The notes below the pieces were generated by a model. That model ran no database searches, was not told the origin of the DNA, and worked only from the letters and a program-made list of their open reading frames with translations. DNA of 38,776 nt from a virus. The position numbers were made by a program, and so were the translations under genes. Location: positions 1 through 38,776 of IMG/VR virus record IMGVR_UViG_3300048836_001224. The stretch is one strand, 5' to 3'. This document shows positions 6,488 to 15,538 of the stretch, piece by piece (position 1 is the first letter of the stretch; every line of letters begins with the position of its first letter).

Positions 6488-8401
6488 TTAAAACTCGGAT
6501 TCGGGCGCGCGGCCCACGTCGCCGCGCTGCACCAGCCAGAAGCTGTCGTCTACGCCCACCGGGCTGCTGGGCTGCGTGCAGCGCAGCAGGTCAATCGGGA
6601 ACTCAGCGCCCACGGTGTCGAGGAACAGCACGTTGCCCGCCACCCAGCCCGCGCCCCAGCCCGCGGCGAGCAGCGTGAAATACGGAGCACCGGCCGCCAG
6701 GTTCGTCGGCGAAAAATCCACGTTGATGTCGCCGCTGGCGATCTGTCCCAGGTGCTCGCCAATCAGGTCGAACAACTGCCCGCCCGAGCGAAAGCGCAGC
6801 GCCCAGCGCTCGGTGATGGCGCCCCGGTTGGCGATTTGCACCGGGTACTGGCTGGTGTTGTAGGTCGATGGCGCGGGGCCCGCCGTGGCGTCCACCGCGT
6901 CCGCCCAGGTGGTGCCGTCCCAGCTGGCCTGGTCGAACACATTGCGCACGCGGGCAAAGCGGTCGCCTTGGCGCAGTGCCGTCGAGAGCACCGCACCCAC
7001 GGGGAACTCGTGCCCGATGGGCTGCGTGAGCTTGACCTGGCCGTCGATGCGCACCTCGGCGATCTGGCGGTACTGCTCGGTGCGCGCGACCACCTTGACC
7101 AGTGCGGGGTAGCCGGTGAGGTCGGTAAAGGTGGCGGTGCCGGCGTCCAGGTCGGTCGTGTAGCCCGTCAATATCTCGGCGCCGGTGGCGTCGTTGAGCA
7201 CCTGCAGGAACGACAGGCGCTCATGGCCCACGTCGTACGTCATGCCCACGCTGGGCGCGAACGCCGGCCCGCCGTGCGTCATGCCGACCACGCAGGTGTC
7301 GCCAGGGCGGGCGAATGCCACGCGGCCATCGGCGGGCAGCGCGGCCGGGTCCACGCCCATCAGGCTCACGTCCACCGGCAGGTAGATGTAGCTGATGGCC
7401 GAATAGCGCAGCGTGGTCGGGTCCACCGGCCACGGGCGCCAGATTTTGTCGGGCTGCACCGCGCCGACATCGGCCGGGTCGTACCACCACTGGGCTTTGT
7501 CTTGAGCCGTCAAATCGGCATCCGACACGTAGTCGCCGAACTGCAGCTCCACCCCGCCGCGCGCGAACTCCACGCGCCCGCGCATGTGCGCGCCGCTCAC
7601 CATGCCCTGGCCGTCCACCTGCGCCGTGAGCGTCTCGCCCTGGGTGTCCACCACCGTGAGCACGAAGCCCCCCGCACCCGGCCGCAGCGGCGCCGCGTCG
7701 GTGTTGAAGAACAGGCTGGCCGTGGCCCACTGGCCTTTTTGCGTCCAGAGGCTGAGCAGCTGAAAATCGTCCGGCCCGGTGCCGCCAACGACCCAGTCAG
7801 TCATCAGCGCCTTGCCGCTGGCGTAATCCATGCGGCCGCTCTCGATGCCTGGGCTGGCCCCGCTGCGGTCGCGGTAGATCACGCCCTCGTGGTCCTGGTA
7901 GGTTTTGTTCATCCAAGCGAACATGACCGAGCCGGGCAAAATGGCGTCTACCGTGTAGGGTGCCAGGTCGATCACCACGGAGGGGGCGGCAAACGACATG
8001 GTCTTTGCCGTGGGCAGGGTCGGCGCCACGCGGTAGCGCGCCACGATGCTGCTGCCGGCAAAGACCGCGTCCGCAATACCCCAGCGATCAAACTCGCCGC
8101 CGCGCATGGCGCTGCCAGACGATGCTCCCCCATCGGCAATGGCGGCCTCGAATTGGGGCGCTTTTTCATAATCCGACCGATAGCCGCCCACGGTGCGGTC
8201 GAGACGCACGACGCGCAGGCTCACGGACTTTCCGACATAGTCGATGGTGCCCAGGTCGCCCAAAAAATGGCCCGCCCCGTCGTCGGTGGCGGTATGCATG
8301 ATGACGATCTTTGCTCCGTCGGCGGTGCCGTACATCTCTTGCAGCGTCGCCGTGCTCGTCGGCGATTTCGTCACGCTGATGGGTCGTTGTTCGTAGCTCA
8401 T
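6488..8401 (-). CDS. Distal tail protein, 637 residues
   Basis: A large beta-rich tail protein. Two segments carry a DG-x-G-x(3)-G-x2-G-x-[IVM]-[DS]Y motif: residues 40-62 (DDGAGHFLGDLGTIDY) and 178-200 (DRSGASPGIESGRMDY). The same motif occurs twice in the upstream 570-residue protein. The C-terminus ends with a conserved-looking WALRFRSGGQLFDLIGEHLG segment and a FLDTVGAEFPIDLLRC strand. It sits between tape measure and fibre genes, as the large distal-tail genes of D3112 and B3 do. A tail-tip structural role is inferred. Confidence 0.8.
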   Translation of the reverse strand: MSYEQRPISVTKSPTSTATLQEMYGTADGAKIVIMHTATDDGAGHFLGDLGTIDYVGKSVSLRVVRLDRTVGGYRSDYEKAPQFEAAIADGGASSGSAMRGGEFDRWGIADAVFAGSSIVARYRVAPTLPTAKTMSFAAPSVVIDLAPYTVDAILPGSVMFAWMNKTYQDHEGVIYRDRSGASPGIESGRMDYASGKALMTDWVVGGTGPDDFQLLSLWTQKGQWATASLFFNTDAAPLRPGAGGFVLTVVDTQGETLTAQVDGQGMVSGAHMRGRVEFARGGVELQFGDYVSDADLTAQDKAQWWYDPADVGAVQPDKIWRPWPVDPTTLRYSAISYIYLPVDVSLMGVDPAALPADGRVAFARPGDTCVVGMTHGGPAFAPSVGMTYDVGHERLSFLQVLNDATGAEILTGYTTDLDAGTATFTDLTGYPALVKVVARTEQYRQIAEVRIDGQVKLTQPIGHEFPVGAVLSTALRQGDRFARVRNVFDQASWDGTTWADAVDATAGPAPSTYNTSQYPVQIANRGAITERWALRFRSGGQLFDLIGEHLGQIASGDINVDFSPTNLAAGAPYFTLLAAGWGAGWVAGNVLFLDTVGAEFPIDLLRCTQPSSPVGVDDSFWLVQRGDVGRAPESEF

Positions 8402-8419
8402 GCGGTGGTCTCGGTTACG

Positions 8420-10132
8420 TTACGAGGAGCGCGGCCAGTTCACGGCGGTGTTGGGCAGCAACAGGGGCGGCAGGTGCATGTAGGGCTCAGCCACCACGTG
8501 CTGCACAGGGGGCGGCGTGTCTGGCAGCACGCCATAGGTGATGTCCGATCCGGCCACGATGGGCGAATTGGGCACGCCCGAATTGGGCACCAGCGTGTGC
8601 TCGGTGGCCCATGAGATTGCGACCATGCCAGCCGCCGGTTGCTGCGCGAGCGCAAGTTGGACGAACCCGCCAGCGTCGGGCTGGGGCGCAGAAAGAATCT
8701 CTGTGTGCACCTGGTCGACCGTGTAGGCCACCTGTATCGCCGCGCCAGGGTCGGCCATGAAATATGGCCGCAGCACCACGATGCTGCTCGGGTAATCCAC
8801 CCGGCCCTCGGCATCGCCAACGATGTTGCCCGCACCATCTTCGGTAGCGGTGCGAAGCACGCCGCCGCTGAGCCACGTGAACGTGAGCGATCCGGGCACC
8901 GCGCCTTCGCCCTCCAGCGCAAAGCAGTATTCCGGCGCGCGCACCGCCGCGCCCTGGCCGCTGCGGTCGGTATAGGCCACACGCGAGCCGTGCGTGATGG
9001 CGATGGAGCTGCCGATGTCGGGCATGGCCTTGAGCGTGAAGCTCATGGCGCCGGTGAGCGGGCTGACCGCGCCGCCGCCGCCGCCCACCAGGCGGCCTGT
9101 GCCGTCGTCATAGATGGTGTAGCGCGTGCCCATGGCGAAATAGTCGATGAACACGGTGCCGAGCTCGGGCAGCGGGCGCAGCTGGGCTACGAATGTGAGG
9201 CCCGCGTTCTCCTCGGCGATTTTGATGCGCTGGGTGTGCGGCGTAATACCAACCTCCACCTTGCGCGGCGCATCCTGCAGTGTGACGGAGCGGCGCGCGG
9301 TCGGGCGCTGGTCCACCGCCGCGGCCTCGGTGCGGCTGTTGGGCACGAGCTGGGCGTAGATGCTGGCGCACTGCAGCCACACGTCGCTCGCCTGCGTGGG
9401 GGCAGTCAGGCGCGTCGCGGAATAGAACATCCCGCTGTCGCTGTACACCGTCTCGCGCAGCGCCGTCTTGTCGTCCTGGCGCGCATAGCTGCGCGTGGGG
9501 GGCGAGCCAGGGTAGTCGGCCAGCAGGCCGTCAAACAGCTCGCACGTCGTCACCTGCGCCTCGAAGTCGATCAGCTCGTTGTTGACGATCTCGGTGTAGA
9601 TGCGCGTTTGCGTGTCGGTGGCCTTGATGCGCACCCGCTGGCGCCGCTCGGTGGGCAGGCCTTCGTCGAAGACGAGTACGAAGGTGCGGCCCAGCGTGGG
9701 CGGCTGCATGCCGGGGCGCTGCAGCAGCGTGATCGAGCGCATGGTCTCGTAGTGGTCTTCTAGCAGGTAGCCGGCCCACTCCGAGCCGGGCGACATGCCC
9801 GATTCAATGCGCCGCGCAATGTCGGCGCGCGTCGCAAACGGGTCTTTGAGCGAGAGCATCACGATGCTCACGTTCGGGTCGGCCGGCGGCTCGGCAACGA
9901 TGACGTTGGCGCCGAGCAGCGGCGCGCTGTCGGCGTTGCGCAGGATGCCGAAGATCTGGTAAATCTCGACACGGCCGACGGTGCGGGTTTCCTCGCTGAT
10001 GTCGGGGACGATTTCGTTGCTGCGGCCGCTGGTCAAGAGCTGCGCGGACGGCGGGCCGCCGCCCTCGGGCACGTCCGACATGTTGGCCGAGCGGGCAAAG
10101 CGGATGTCGCCTGCAAGTAGGGGCATGGTCAA
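8420..10132 (-). CDS. Distal tail protein, 570 residues
   Basis: The second large tail-tip protein, overlapping the upstream 127-residue gene by 4 bases. Residues about 90-200 form a mixed alpha/beta domain with TLGRTFVLVFDEGLPTERRQ. Residues 341-367 (DDGTGRLVGGGGGAVS) and 430-455 (EDGAGNIVGDAEGRVDY) hold two copies of the glycine-rich beta motif shared with the next gene. No signal peptide or membrane segment. The baseplate or tail-tip role rests on gene order after the tape measure. Confidence 0.8.
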   Translation of the reverse strand: MTMPLLAGDIRFARSANMSDVPEGGGPPSAQLLTSGRSNEIVPDISEETRTVGRVEIYQIFGILRNADSAPLLGANVIVAEPPADPNVSIVMLSLKDPFATRADIARRIESGMSPGSEWAGYLLEDHYETMRSITLLQRPGMQPPTLGRTFVLVFDEGLPTERRQRVRIKATDTQTRIYTEIVNNELIDFEAQVTTCELFDGLLADYPGSPPTRSYARQDDKTALRETVYSDSGMFYSATRLTAPTQASDVWLQCASIYAQLVPNSRTEAAAVDQRPTARRSVTLQDAPRKVEVGITPHTQRIKIAEENAGLTFVAQLRPLPELGTVFIDYFAMGTRYTIYDDGTGRLVGGGGGAVSPLTGAMSFTLKAMPDIGSSIAITHGSRVAYTDRSGQGAAVRAPEYCFALEGEGAVPGSLTFTWLSGGVLRTATEDGAGNIVGDAEGRVDYPSSIVVLRPYFMADPGAAIQVAYTVDQVHTEILSAPQPDAGGFVQLALAQQPAAGMVAISWATEHTLVPNSGVPNSPIVAGSDITYGVLPDTPPPVQHVVAEPYMHLPPLLLPNTAVNWPRSS

Positions 10133-10512
10133 AGCTCCATGAATTTAAAGAACGGCACGTACAGCAGCTCGGGCGTGTGCTCGCCGTCGAGCAGCCGCCA
10201 GATCGGCGTTGCCTGAAACTCCAGCAGCGCCACGCTGCGCGCCGTACCGCGCAGCACCAGCTCGAAGGCCTCGCCGGGCAGCGCCGCCCAGGCGGCGAGC
10301 TGGTCGCATAGCGCGCGCGTGATCCACGCGGCACTGGCCTGGCCATCGAGCGTGATGGTGCGCCCGGCCTGGCGCGTGCCCACGTGCAGCATCAACGCGC
10401 CCTGCGTGCCCCAGCGGGCCTCGGTAACCACGGGGGACCACTGGTATTCGTCGGTCCAGAGCAGCCGGTCGGAAAGCTCGGCCACGGTGCCCGCGCGGGC
10501 CAGGGTGATCAC
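10129..10512 (-). CDS. Small distal-tail protein
   Basis: A 127-residue protein directly after the tape measure gene (4-base overlap). It is a compact alpha/beta protein with LLWTDEYQWSPV near the N-terminus, a helix around residues 65-85 and a C-terminal FFKFMEL. In siphovirus-type tails the gene after the tape measure commonly encodes the distal tail protein or an assembly partner. That assignment is positional; I see no diagnostic motif. Confidence 0.75.
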   Translation of the reverse strand: MITLARAGTVAELSDRLLWTDEYQWSPVVTEARWGTQGALMLHVGTRQAGRTITLDGQASAAWITRALCDQLAAWAALPGEAFELVLRGTARSVALLEFQATPIWRLLDGEHTPELLYVPFFKFMEL

Positions 10513-13331
10513 TGCGAGACTCCCTTGGCCTGGGCCAGCTCGCGAATCAGCGCGTCGCCGGCGAGCTGGCTGCTGCGGTCGGCGTAGCGCACGCTGCGCT
10601 GGCGGCCGTCGACGGTGATGTTGGAGACGTAGGTGGCGCCCGCGCTGACGCCGGAGCCGCTGGAGCCTTGGCTGCTGCGCTCCCTGCCACCGCCCGCTGG
10701 CGCGCTGCGCGTGGGGGCGTCGGCAGGCTTGTTCAAGCCCGCGTTGGTGCGCTCGTACTCCAGCATTTGCTGGGCCTCGTGCTTGCCCGAGCTATCGTGC
10801 TTGTAGTAGTCGGCCATCTTGCCGAGTGCCTCTGCCAGAGTGCTGTATTTGCCGCCCCATTTGAGCTGCGCGGCGCTGGCCTTGTAGTCAACGCTGCCAT
10901 CGGGGTTGGAAAACTGCTTTGCCAGACGTTCCGCCAGGAGTTCATCGAGGCCGGATTGCTTGAGGTAATCGATGATGCTTGAACGGTTCCAGGCAAACTG
11001 CTGCTGCACGTTGCCTTGGGCGTCCGATGTCATGCCGTCTTTGTTGCGGAAGCCTTCGCCCACACGCTGCACGCCCTCGCCGAGCCGCTCCAGCGCGCCC
11101 GCCTGCTTGAGCAGGGAGTCCGTGGCGTCTTCGGTCTTGTTCTTCAGGTGACCTTGCGCGTCGCCGAGCTGGCGCAAACGGTTGGCCGTCTCCTGCGCGA
11201 TCTGTCCCTCCAAACGCTTGACTTCAGCGGCCTTGATGGCGGCGTCGATTTCCAGCTTCTTCACGCCGGAGTACTCCCCACTGGCAATCAGTTCGGCCTT
11301 CTTGGCCTGCGTCGCTGCTATTGCGGCGTCGGCCTCGGCGTATTTGGCCTGGGCACTCAACTCCAGCAGTTGGATCTCAAGCCGGCGGATTTGTTCTTGT
11401 GCGCGCATCGCGCCTGTCTCGTCGCCCCGGGCGCGCGCCACTTCTAGGATGGTGCGTTGCTGTTCGATAGCCAACTGCACGCCTGCAGCCTGCACGTCCA
11501 GGTCGGCGCGCTGCGCACGGCTGCGGGCGTCAATCGCCTTGAGCTGGTCGGCCAGCGCATCGCGGTACAGCAGCGCGGCGCGTCCGGCATCCATCTCCGC
11601 CTGCGTCACCTGCTCGGTCGTCGCCTTGCCCGCCTGCTTGGCGGCGCGCAGCTCCTCGACCTTGGCGCGCGCCTTTTCATACGCGTCGCGCAGCTCGGCA
11701 ACGCGTGCGCTGTTGTCCTTCACCGCCTCGGCCTCTGCCTTGGCCTGCTCGGCCACCAGGCGCGATGCACCCGCCTGCGCTGCCGCCTTGTCGGCATCCT
11801 GCTGGCGCAGGTCGATCTGCTTTTGCAGGTCCTGCAACTTCTTTTTCTGCTGCTCGTCGAGCTTGCCGTTCTCTTCCGCCAGGGCCTGCAAGGCGGCCAG
11901 CTCGGCCTTCATGACCTCCACCTCGGTCGCCTTGAGCTGGGCGAGCTGCGCCTGGGCATCGGCGCTGGCCTGCGCCGCGCTGGCCACCGCCTTGCGCTGC
12001 TCGGCCTCGGTCCCAAAGGCCTGGGCCAGGGCGACGGCCGCCTTGCCCTCGGCGTCGCGCGCAATAGCGCTTTTCTCGGACTGGGCGATCTGCTCGCGCA
12101 CCGCTTCGAGCACCTTGCCGTAGTCGCTCGCCAGTTTGACCCAAGTGGGGCCGGCGGCGGCGGCATCGGCGCCCGCCTTGGTGGTTTTGTTGCCCAGTTC
12201 CTGCTGGGCCAGCGCGGCCTTCATCGCCTCGGTACCGCCCGCTTCGATGGACGCGCGCAGCACACCGTTGTGCTGCGCCGCCTTGAGCAGCTTGTCCCGG
12301 CTCTCGGCCTCGATGTCGGCAAAGGCCTGGCTAACGCCGGAGAAGTCCAGCGTTGCGACTGCCGCCGCGAGCACACCCAGTGTCTTGCCCGTAGTGACCA
12401 GCGTATCGTCCAGATAGACGATGGCGGCCTGCGCCACCTCGGCGCCCACCTTCAGCGCATCGAGCCCCCCCGCATCGCCCAGGTTCGCCGCCATTTCCAC
12501 GAAGGCGTTTTTGATGTTGGCGATCTCCTGGCTCAGCGTCTGCGCCGCCGGGGCGCCGCCGTACAGGTCGTTCAGGCCCTTGGTCAGCGCCGGGAACAGG
12601 TCGCTGGCGGCAATCTCGCCGTTCTCCACCAGCTTGATCAGGTCCTGCGTGGTGATTCCCAGGCCATTGGCCGCCGCCTGCAGGGCGCCGGGCAGCGCCT
12701 CGCCCAGCTGGCCGCGCAGCTCCTCCATGCTCACGGTGCCCTTGCTGGCCATCTGCGCCAGCGCCACCAGGGCGTTCTGCGTTTCGGCGGCGCTCTTGCC
12801 CGCCTTGCCCATGCTGGTGGCCACGGCCTCGAACACGGCGCGCGTGGGCTCGCCCTCCACGGCCGTGCCCTTGGTCGCGGCCGCCAGGCCCAGGTAGGCC
12901 TGGCCCACTTGCACCACGTCGGCGCCCACGCGGTTGGCCACCGTGCGCACAAAGTCCATGTCGCGCCCGGCCTGCTCGGCACTGCCGCTCACCGCGCGCA
13001 GGCCCTCGCGCATCGACTCCATTTGCGCGGCGGCAGCGACCAGTTCCTTGACGGTGAAAGCCGCCGCCAGTTGCGCCGCCATGCTCCTGGCCGCCTGGCC
13101 GATGGCGCTCACGCCGCCGCCGAGCTCGCCCGCCTTGTTGGCCGCCGCACCCATCTCATTGCCGGCTTTGCCGGCCGCGGCGCCCAGCTTGTCCACCCCT
13201 GCGCCCCCGGCGCTTCCGGCGGCGCCCAGGCCCTTGGCCCCTTCCTCCACCTTGCTGAGGTCGCCCGCGAGCTCGCCCAGCCCTTCGTTCTTGACGCGGA
13301 CGGTGAAGTCGATGTGGTTCTCGGTGGCCAT
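10509..13331 (-). CDS. Tape measure protein
   Basis: At 940 residues it is the longest gene here. Residues about 75-330 match a tape measure N-terminal domain: FTVKELVAAAAQMESMREGL, then VANRVGADVVQVGQAYLGLA, SKGTVSMEELRGQLGEALPG and NGLGITTQDLIKLVENG. Residues about 400-720 are a long alanine-, lysine- and glutamate-rich coiled coil; the C-terminus is glycine/serine-rich. The family sets tail length by spanning the tube. The length predicts a tail of roughly 140 nm at 1.5 angstrom per residue. It follows a hairpin and an 84-base gap after the tube gene; no tail-chaperone frame is visible there. Confidence 0.92.
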   Translation of the reverse strand: MATENHIDFTVRVKNEGLGELAGDLSKVEEGAKGLGAAGSAGGAGVDKLGAAAGKAGNEMGAAANKAGELGGGVSAIGQAARSMAAQLAAAFTVKELVAAAAQMESMREGLRAVSGSAEQAGRDMDFVRTVANRVGADVVQVGQAYLGLAAATKGTAVEGEPTRAVFEAVATSMGKAGKSAAETQNALVALAQMASKGTVSMEELRGQLGEALPGALQAAANGLGITTQDLIKLVENGEIAASDLFPALTKGLNDLYGGAPAAQTLSQEIANIKNAFVEMAANLGDAGGLDALKVGAEVAQAAIVYLDDTLVTTGKTLGVLAAAVATLDFSGVSQAFADIEAESRDKLLKAAQHNGVLRASIEAGGTEAMKAALAQQELGNKTTKAGADAAAAGPTWVKLASDYGKVLEAVREQIAQSEKSAIARDAEGKAAVALAQAFGTEAEQRKAVASAAQASADAQAQLAQLKATEVEVMKAELAALQALAEENGKLDEQQKKKLQDLQKQIDLRQQDADKAAAQAGASRLVAEQAKAEAEAVKDNSARVAELRDAYEKARAKVEELRAAKQAGKATTEQVTQAEMDAGRAALLYRDALADQLKAIDARSRAQRADLDVQAAGVQLAIEQQRTILEVARARGDETGAMRAQEQIRRLEIQLLELSAQAKYAEADAAIAATQAKKAELIASGEYSGVKKLEIDAAIKAAEVKRLEGQIAQETANRLRQLGDAQGHLKNKTEDATDSLLKQAGALERLGEGVQRVGEGFRNKDGMTSDAQGNVQQQFAWNRSSIIDYLKQSGLDELLAERLAKQFSNPDGSVDYKASAAQLKWGGKYSTLAEALGKMADYYKHDSSGKHEAQQMLEYERTNAGLNKPADAPTRSAPAGGGRERSSQGSSGSGVSAGATYVSNITVDGRQRSVRYADRSSQLAGDALIRELAQAKGVSQ

Positions 13332-13349
13332 GGCAGAACGTGGGTGTCA

Positions 13350-13395
13350 AAAATGTGAAGGGCCGCACGCCGCCCAGTGGTGCGGCGGGCGGCCC
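13350..13395 (-). terminator. Hairpin and T run between tail tube and tape measure genes
   Basis: On the minus strand GGGCCGC pairs with GCGGCCC, and after one mismatch six further pairs extend the stem (13360-13395). The stem is followed by TTCACATTTTTG. This looks like a Rho-independent terminator or attenuator after the abundant tube gene that would lower expression of the tape measure and distal genes. Confidence 0.65.
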
Positions 13396-13415
13396 GGTGT
13401 GCCGTGGTGCGCCTG

Positions 13416-14180
13416 TCAGGCCATGCGGTGGCGGTAGTAGCGGCTGATGCCGGTGCCCGTCTTGGTGGGGTCCATCAGCACCGTGCCCTCCACGTCGAGC
13501 GCGTTGAATCCCTTGCTGATGAGCGCCAGGGTTTTCGTGACCCCCTGGCTCGTGCGGAAGACGTTCACCACCACCGGGTTGCCGTTGTCTGCTTCGTTCA
13601 TGCCGCCAAAGATCAGCTCCAGCTCCACCGCCTTGGTGGTCAGCGCCTCGATCGCGGCGTAAGCCCCGTAGCTGTAGCTCACCCACAGCTTGTCGGCTGC
13701 AGTGATATCTGCCGCCTCGGGCTGCAGGAACACGCCCTCGGTGCGCGGCTCATAGTTGCCCGCCATGCCCACTGCGGTGGCCGTCAGCGCATCGGGGCCC
13801 TTCTTCACCACCACACTGGTCGGGGCAATGTGCTCGAGCGGCAGCAGGCCGCCGAGCGTCGCTACATGCGGCTCATCGACCACGGTGCCCGCGTCGATTG
13901 CGGCCGCGGTGCCCAGCACGCTGCGCGCCAGGTTCACCACGTTCAGGTCGGCCAGCTTGGCCTTCAATTTCACTTCCTTGACGCGCCGCACCTCGGCGTG
14001 GGTGCCGCCGCCCAGGCGCGTCATGTCCTCCTGCGTCTGCACGTCCTCGCTGTGCTCCAGGGCCAGCTCGAGCACGTTGCCCACGGGCATGGGCAGTGCG
14101 CTTGAGCCATAGGCGCGGGCGTAGACCTGGCCCACCGTCATGCTGGGCTTGTAGATTTGCTTGGTGACTTCGATGGCCAT
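13416..14180 (-). CDS. Major tail tube protein
   Basis: A 254-residue protein with a clear AGGAG ribosome-binding site before ATG 14180. It lies between the gp37-like terminator gene and the tape measure, the usual place of the tail tube gene. It begins with MAIEVTKQIYKPSMTVGQVY and is mostly beta structure, with a C-terminal half (AVELELIFGGMNEADNG, then VEGTVLMDPTKTGTGISRYY) like tube subunits of transposable siphoviruses. A strong hairpin follows it, consistent with separate high-level expression. Assigned from order, size and composition. Confidence 0.82.
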   Translation of the reverse strand: MAIEVTKQIYKPSMTVGQVYARAYGSSALPMPVGNVLELALEHSEDVQTQEDMTRLGGGTHAEVRRVKEVKLKAKLADLNVVNLARSVLGTAAAIDAGTVVDEPHVATLGGLLPLEHIAPTSVVVKKGPDALTATAVGMAGNYEPRTEGVFLQPEAADITAADKLWVSYSYGAYAAIEALTTKAVELELIFGGMNEADNGNPVVVNVFRTSQGVTKTLALISKGFNALDVEGTVLMDPTKTGTGISRYYRHRMA

Positions 14181-14198
14181 GGTGGCTCCTGTAATAAA

Positions 14199-14675
14199 TC
14201 AGCGTTTGAAAACAGACTCGACCAAAAAAGCGAGCGGCAGGTAGAGAAACCCCGTCTGGCTGTAGCCCGCGCCTGGGCCGCTGGCCAGGCGCAGCGGGCC
14301 GGCCACGTTCGGCGGGCGCCAACCCATCAGCGCGGCGCCGGCGCGCGCGGCCAGCTCGCCGGCCTGTGCGCGGGCGTCTTGCCCGGTCTTGAGCGTGCGC
14401 ACATTGCGCACGGCAACCACGGCCAGCCAGGTGTGGTCCAGCCGCGCGGCGGCGCCGTCGGCGCGCGCCTCCAGCACGCGAAACCCGTTCCAGACCACAT
14501 GCACCGCAGGCGTGGGCTGCGCCTCTTCCTTGATGAGGGCCAGCTCCGCGCCGGTCAGCACATGCACCTGGGGCCGAACGTCGGCAAGCGCCTCCTTGAG
14601 CCGCGCCACGATGTGCGGCTGCGGCTCCAGGAAGTTGTTCGGGTGCGCCGCTTGGGCCGGGGCGGTGCTTGCCAT
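14199..14675 (-). CDS. Mu gp37-like tail terminator protein
   Basis: A 158-residue alpha/beta protein. The N-terminal helix (PHIVARLKEALAD) and strands VHVLTG and PAVHVVWNGFRVLE, followed by TWLAVVAVRN, are typical of the Mu gp37 family, which caps and ends the tail tube. It overlaps the gp36-like gene by one base (TGATG) and precedes the tube gene. Neighbour order gp36, gp37, tube is the same as in other transposable phages. Confidence 0.82.
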   Translation of the reverse strand: MASTAPAQAAHPNNFLEPQPHIVARLKEALADVRPQVHVLTGAELALIKEEAQPTPAVHVVWNGFRVLEARADGAAARLDHTWLAVVAVRNVRTLKTGQDARAQAGELAARAGAALMGWRPPNVAGPLRLASGPGAGYSQTGFLYLPLAFLVESVFKR

Positions 14676-15181
14676 CAGTAGCGCCCCCAGTCGAAGGCGC
14701 TGCCCGGCGCGCGGGTCAGCATGTGGCCGGCCGGCTGCGCCACCTCGGTGTCGGTGCCGCCCAGGCTGACCACGCCCTTGTTCAGGTCCACCAGGTACTG
14801 GTCCGCCCAGGCCGCGCCCCGGCGCAGTTCCTCGGGCACGCTGGTGCCGTACAGGCGCTTGAGCGCGATGGCGGCCACCGCTGCGGGCAGGCTGCTGCCC
14901 TGCACCAGGTCGGCCGGAAGCGGCATGCGCGCGCGGTAGCGCGGGAACAAATAGGTGTCGGCATGGCGGCTGGCGCGCTCCAGGGCGTCCTGCAGGCGCG
15001 CCAGCGCGGCCGTGGCCACGCCCAGCTCCTCGGGCGGCCAGCCACTGGTGTCACCCCCGTTGGCCGCAGCAAACAGCAGCGCGCTGTCGAGCACCGCCTC
15101 AGGCGCGCCGCGCTGGGCCAGCTCGCGCCAGCCATCGGTGGCGGCCTGGGCCAGCTCTGCGAGGGTGGCGTAGGCAGTCAT
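14675..15181 (-). CDS. Mu gp36-like head-tail connector (DUF1320)
   Basis: A 168-residue protein with the DUF1320 signature: YATLAELAQAATDGWRELAQ at the start, then a helical region RLQDALERASRHADTYLFPRY with the typical end of DAYLxxRYxxPL. The C-terminus carries a G-x-[VIL]-xLGG-type segment (NKGVVSLGGTDTE). The family includes Mu gp36, a connector between portal and tail. It is co-directional with gp37 and the decoration protein gene. Confidence 0.87.
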   Translation of the reverse strand: MTAYATLAELAQAATDGWRELAQRGAPEAVLDSALLFAAANGGDTSGWPPEELGVATAALARLQDALERASRHADTYLFPRYRARMPLPADLVQGSSLPAAVAAIALKRLYGTSVPEELRRGAAWADQYLVDLNKGVVSLGGTDTEVAQPAGHMLTRAPGSAFDWGRY

Positions 15182-15209
15182 GCGCGCGCTCGGGCGGGTG
15201 CTCGCGCGC

Positions 15210-15536
15210 CTAGCGCAGCACGCGGATCAGATCGCCCGCAGCGGTGGCGGCATCGCGCGCGCGGCCGGCGGCAACGCCCGCCGCCAGCGTGATGGCGCGC
15301 CCCGTGGCATCGGACTGCACCTGCGCCCCGACCGCGATGGCTGCGCCGGCCTCGACCAGCATCTCGCCGTGCGTGGCCACGCTCGCCTGTTCGCCGCTGT
15401 CGAAGGCCGTCACCGGCACGCCCAGGGCCGCGTCCGTCGCGTTGGCCGTGGCCCCGGCGAAGTTCACGAAGCGAAAGCGCGCCAGCGCACTGGTGGCCGC
15501 CAACGTGGTGGCCATGAGGATTTTTTCAGTCTGCAT
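15210..15536 (-). CDS. Capsid decoration protein (DUF2190-like)
   Basis: A 108-residue beta-rich protein. RFVNFAGATANATDAALGVP followed by GEMLVEAGAAIAVGAQVQSDATGRA matches the DUF2190 family, small proteins that bind the outside of phage capsids. It sits three genes after the protease, in the capsid cluster. A start at ATG 15536 leaves a two-base gap to the preceding gene, consistent with coupled expression. Confidence 0.82.
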   Translation of the reverse strand: MQTEKILMATTLAATSALARFRFVNFAGATANATDAALGVPVTAFDSGEQASVATHGEMLVEAGAAIAVGAQVQSDATGRAITLAAGVAAGRARDAATAAGDLIRVLR

Positions 15537-15538
15537 TG

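Noticed and set aside
6101-8614. 837-codon plus-strand frame across two tail genes
   Set aside because: It spans the boundary of two minus-strand genes and its composition is that of a reverse-complement artefact.
11457-13358. 633-codon plus-strand frame opposite the tape measure gene
   Set aside because: His/Arg/Leu/Gly-biased composition typical of antisense frames; the minus strand encodes an unmistakable tape measure protein.
15182-15212. GCGCGC arms before the gp36 gene as a terminator
   Set aside because: Simple alternating GC sequence is common in this genome and there is no T tract.
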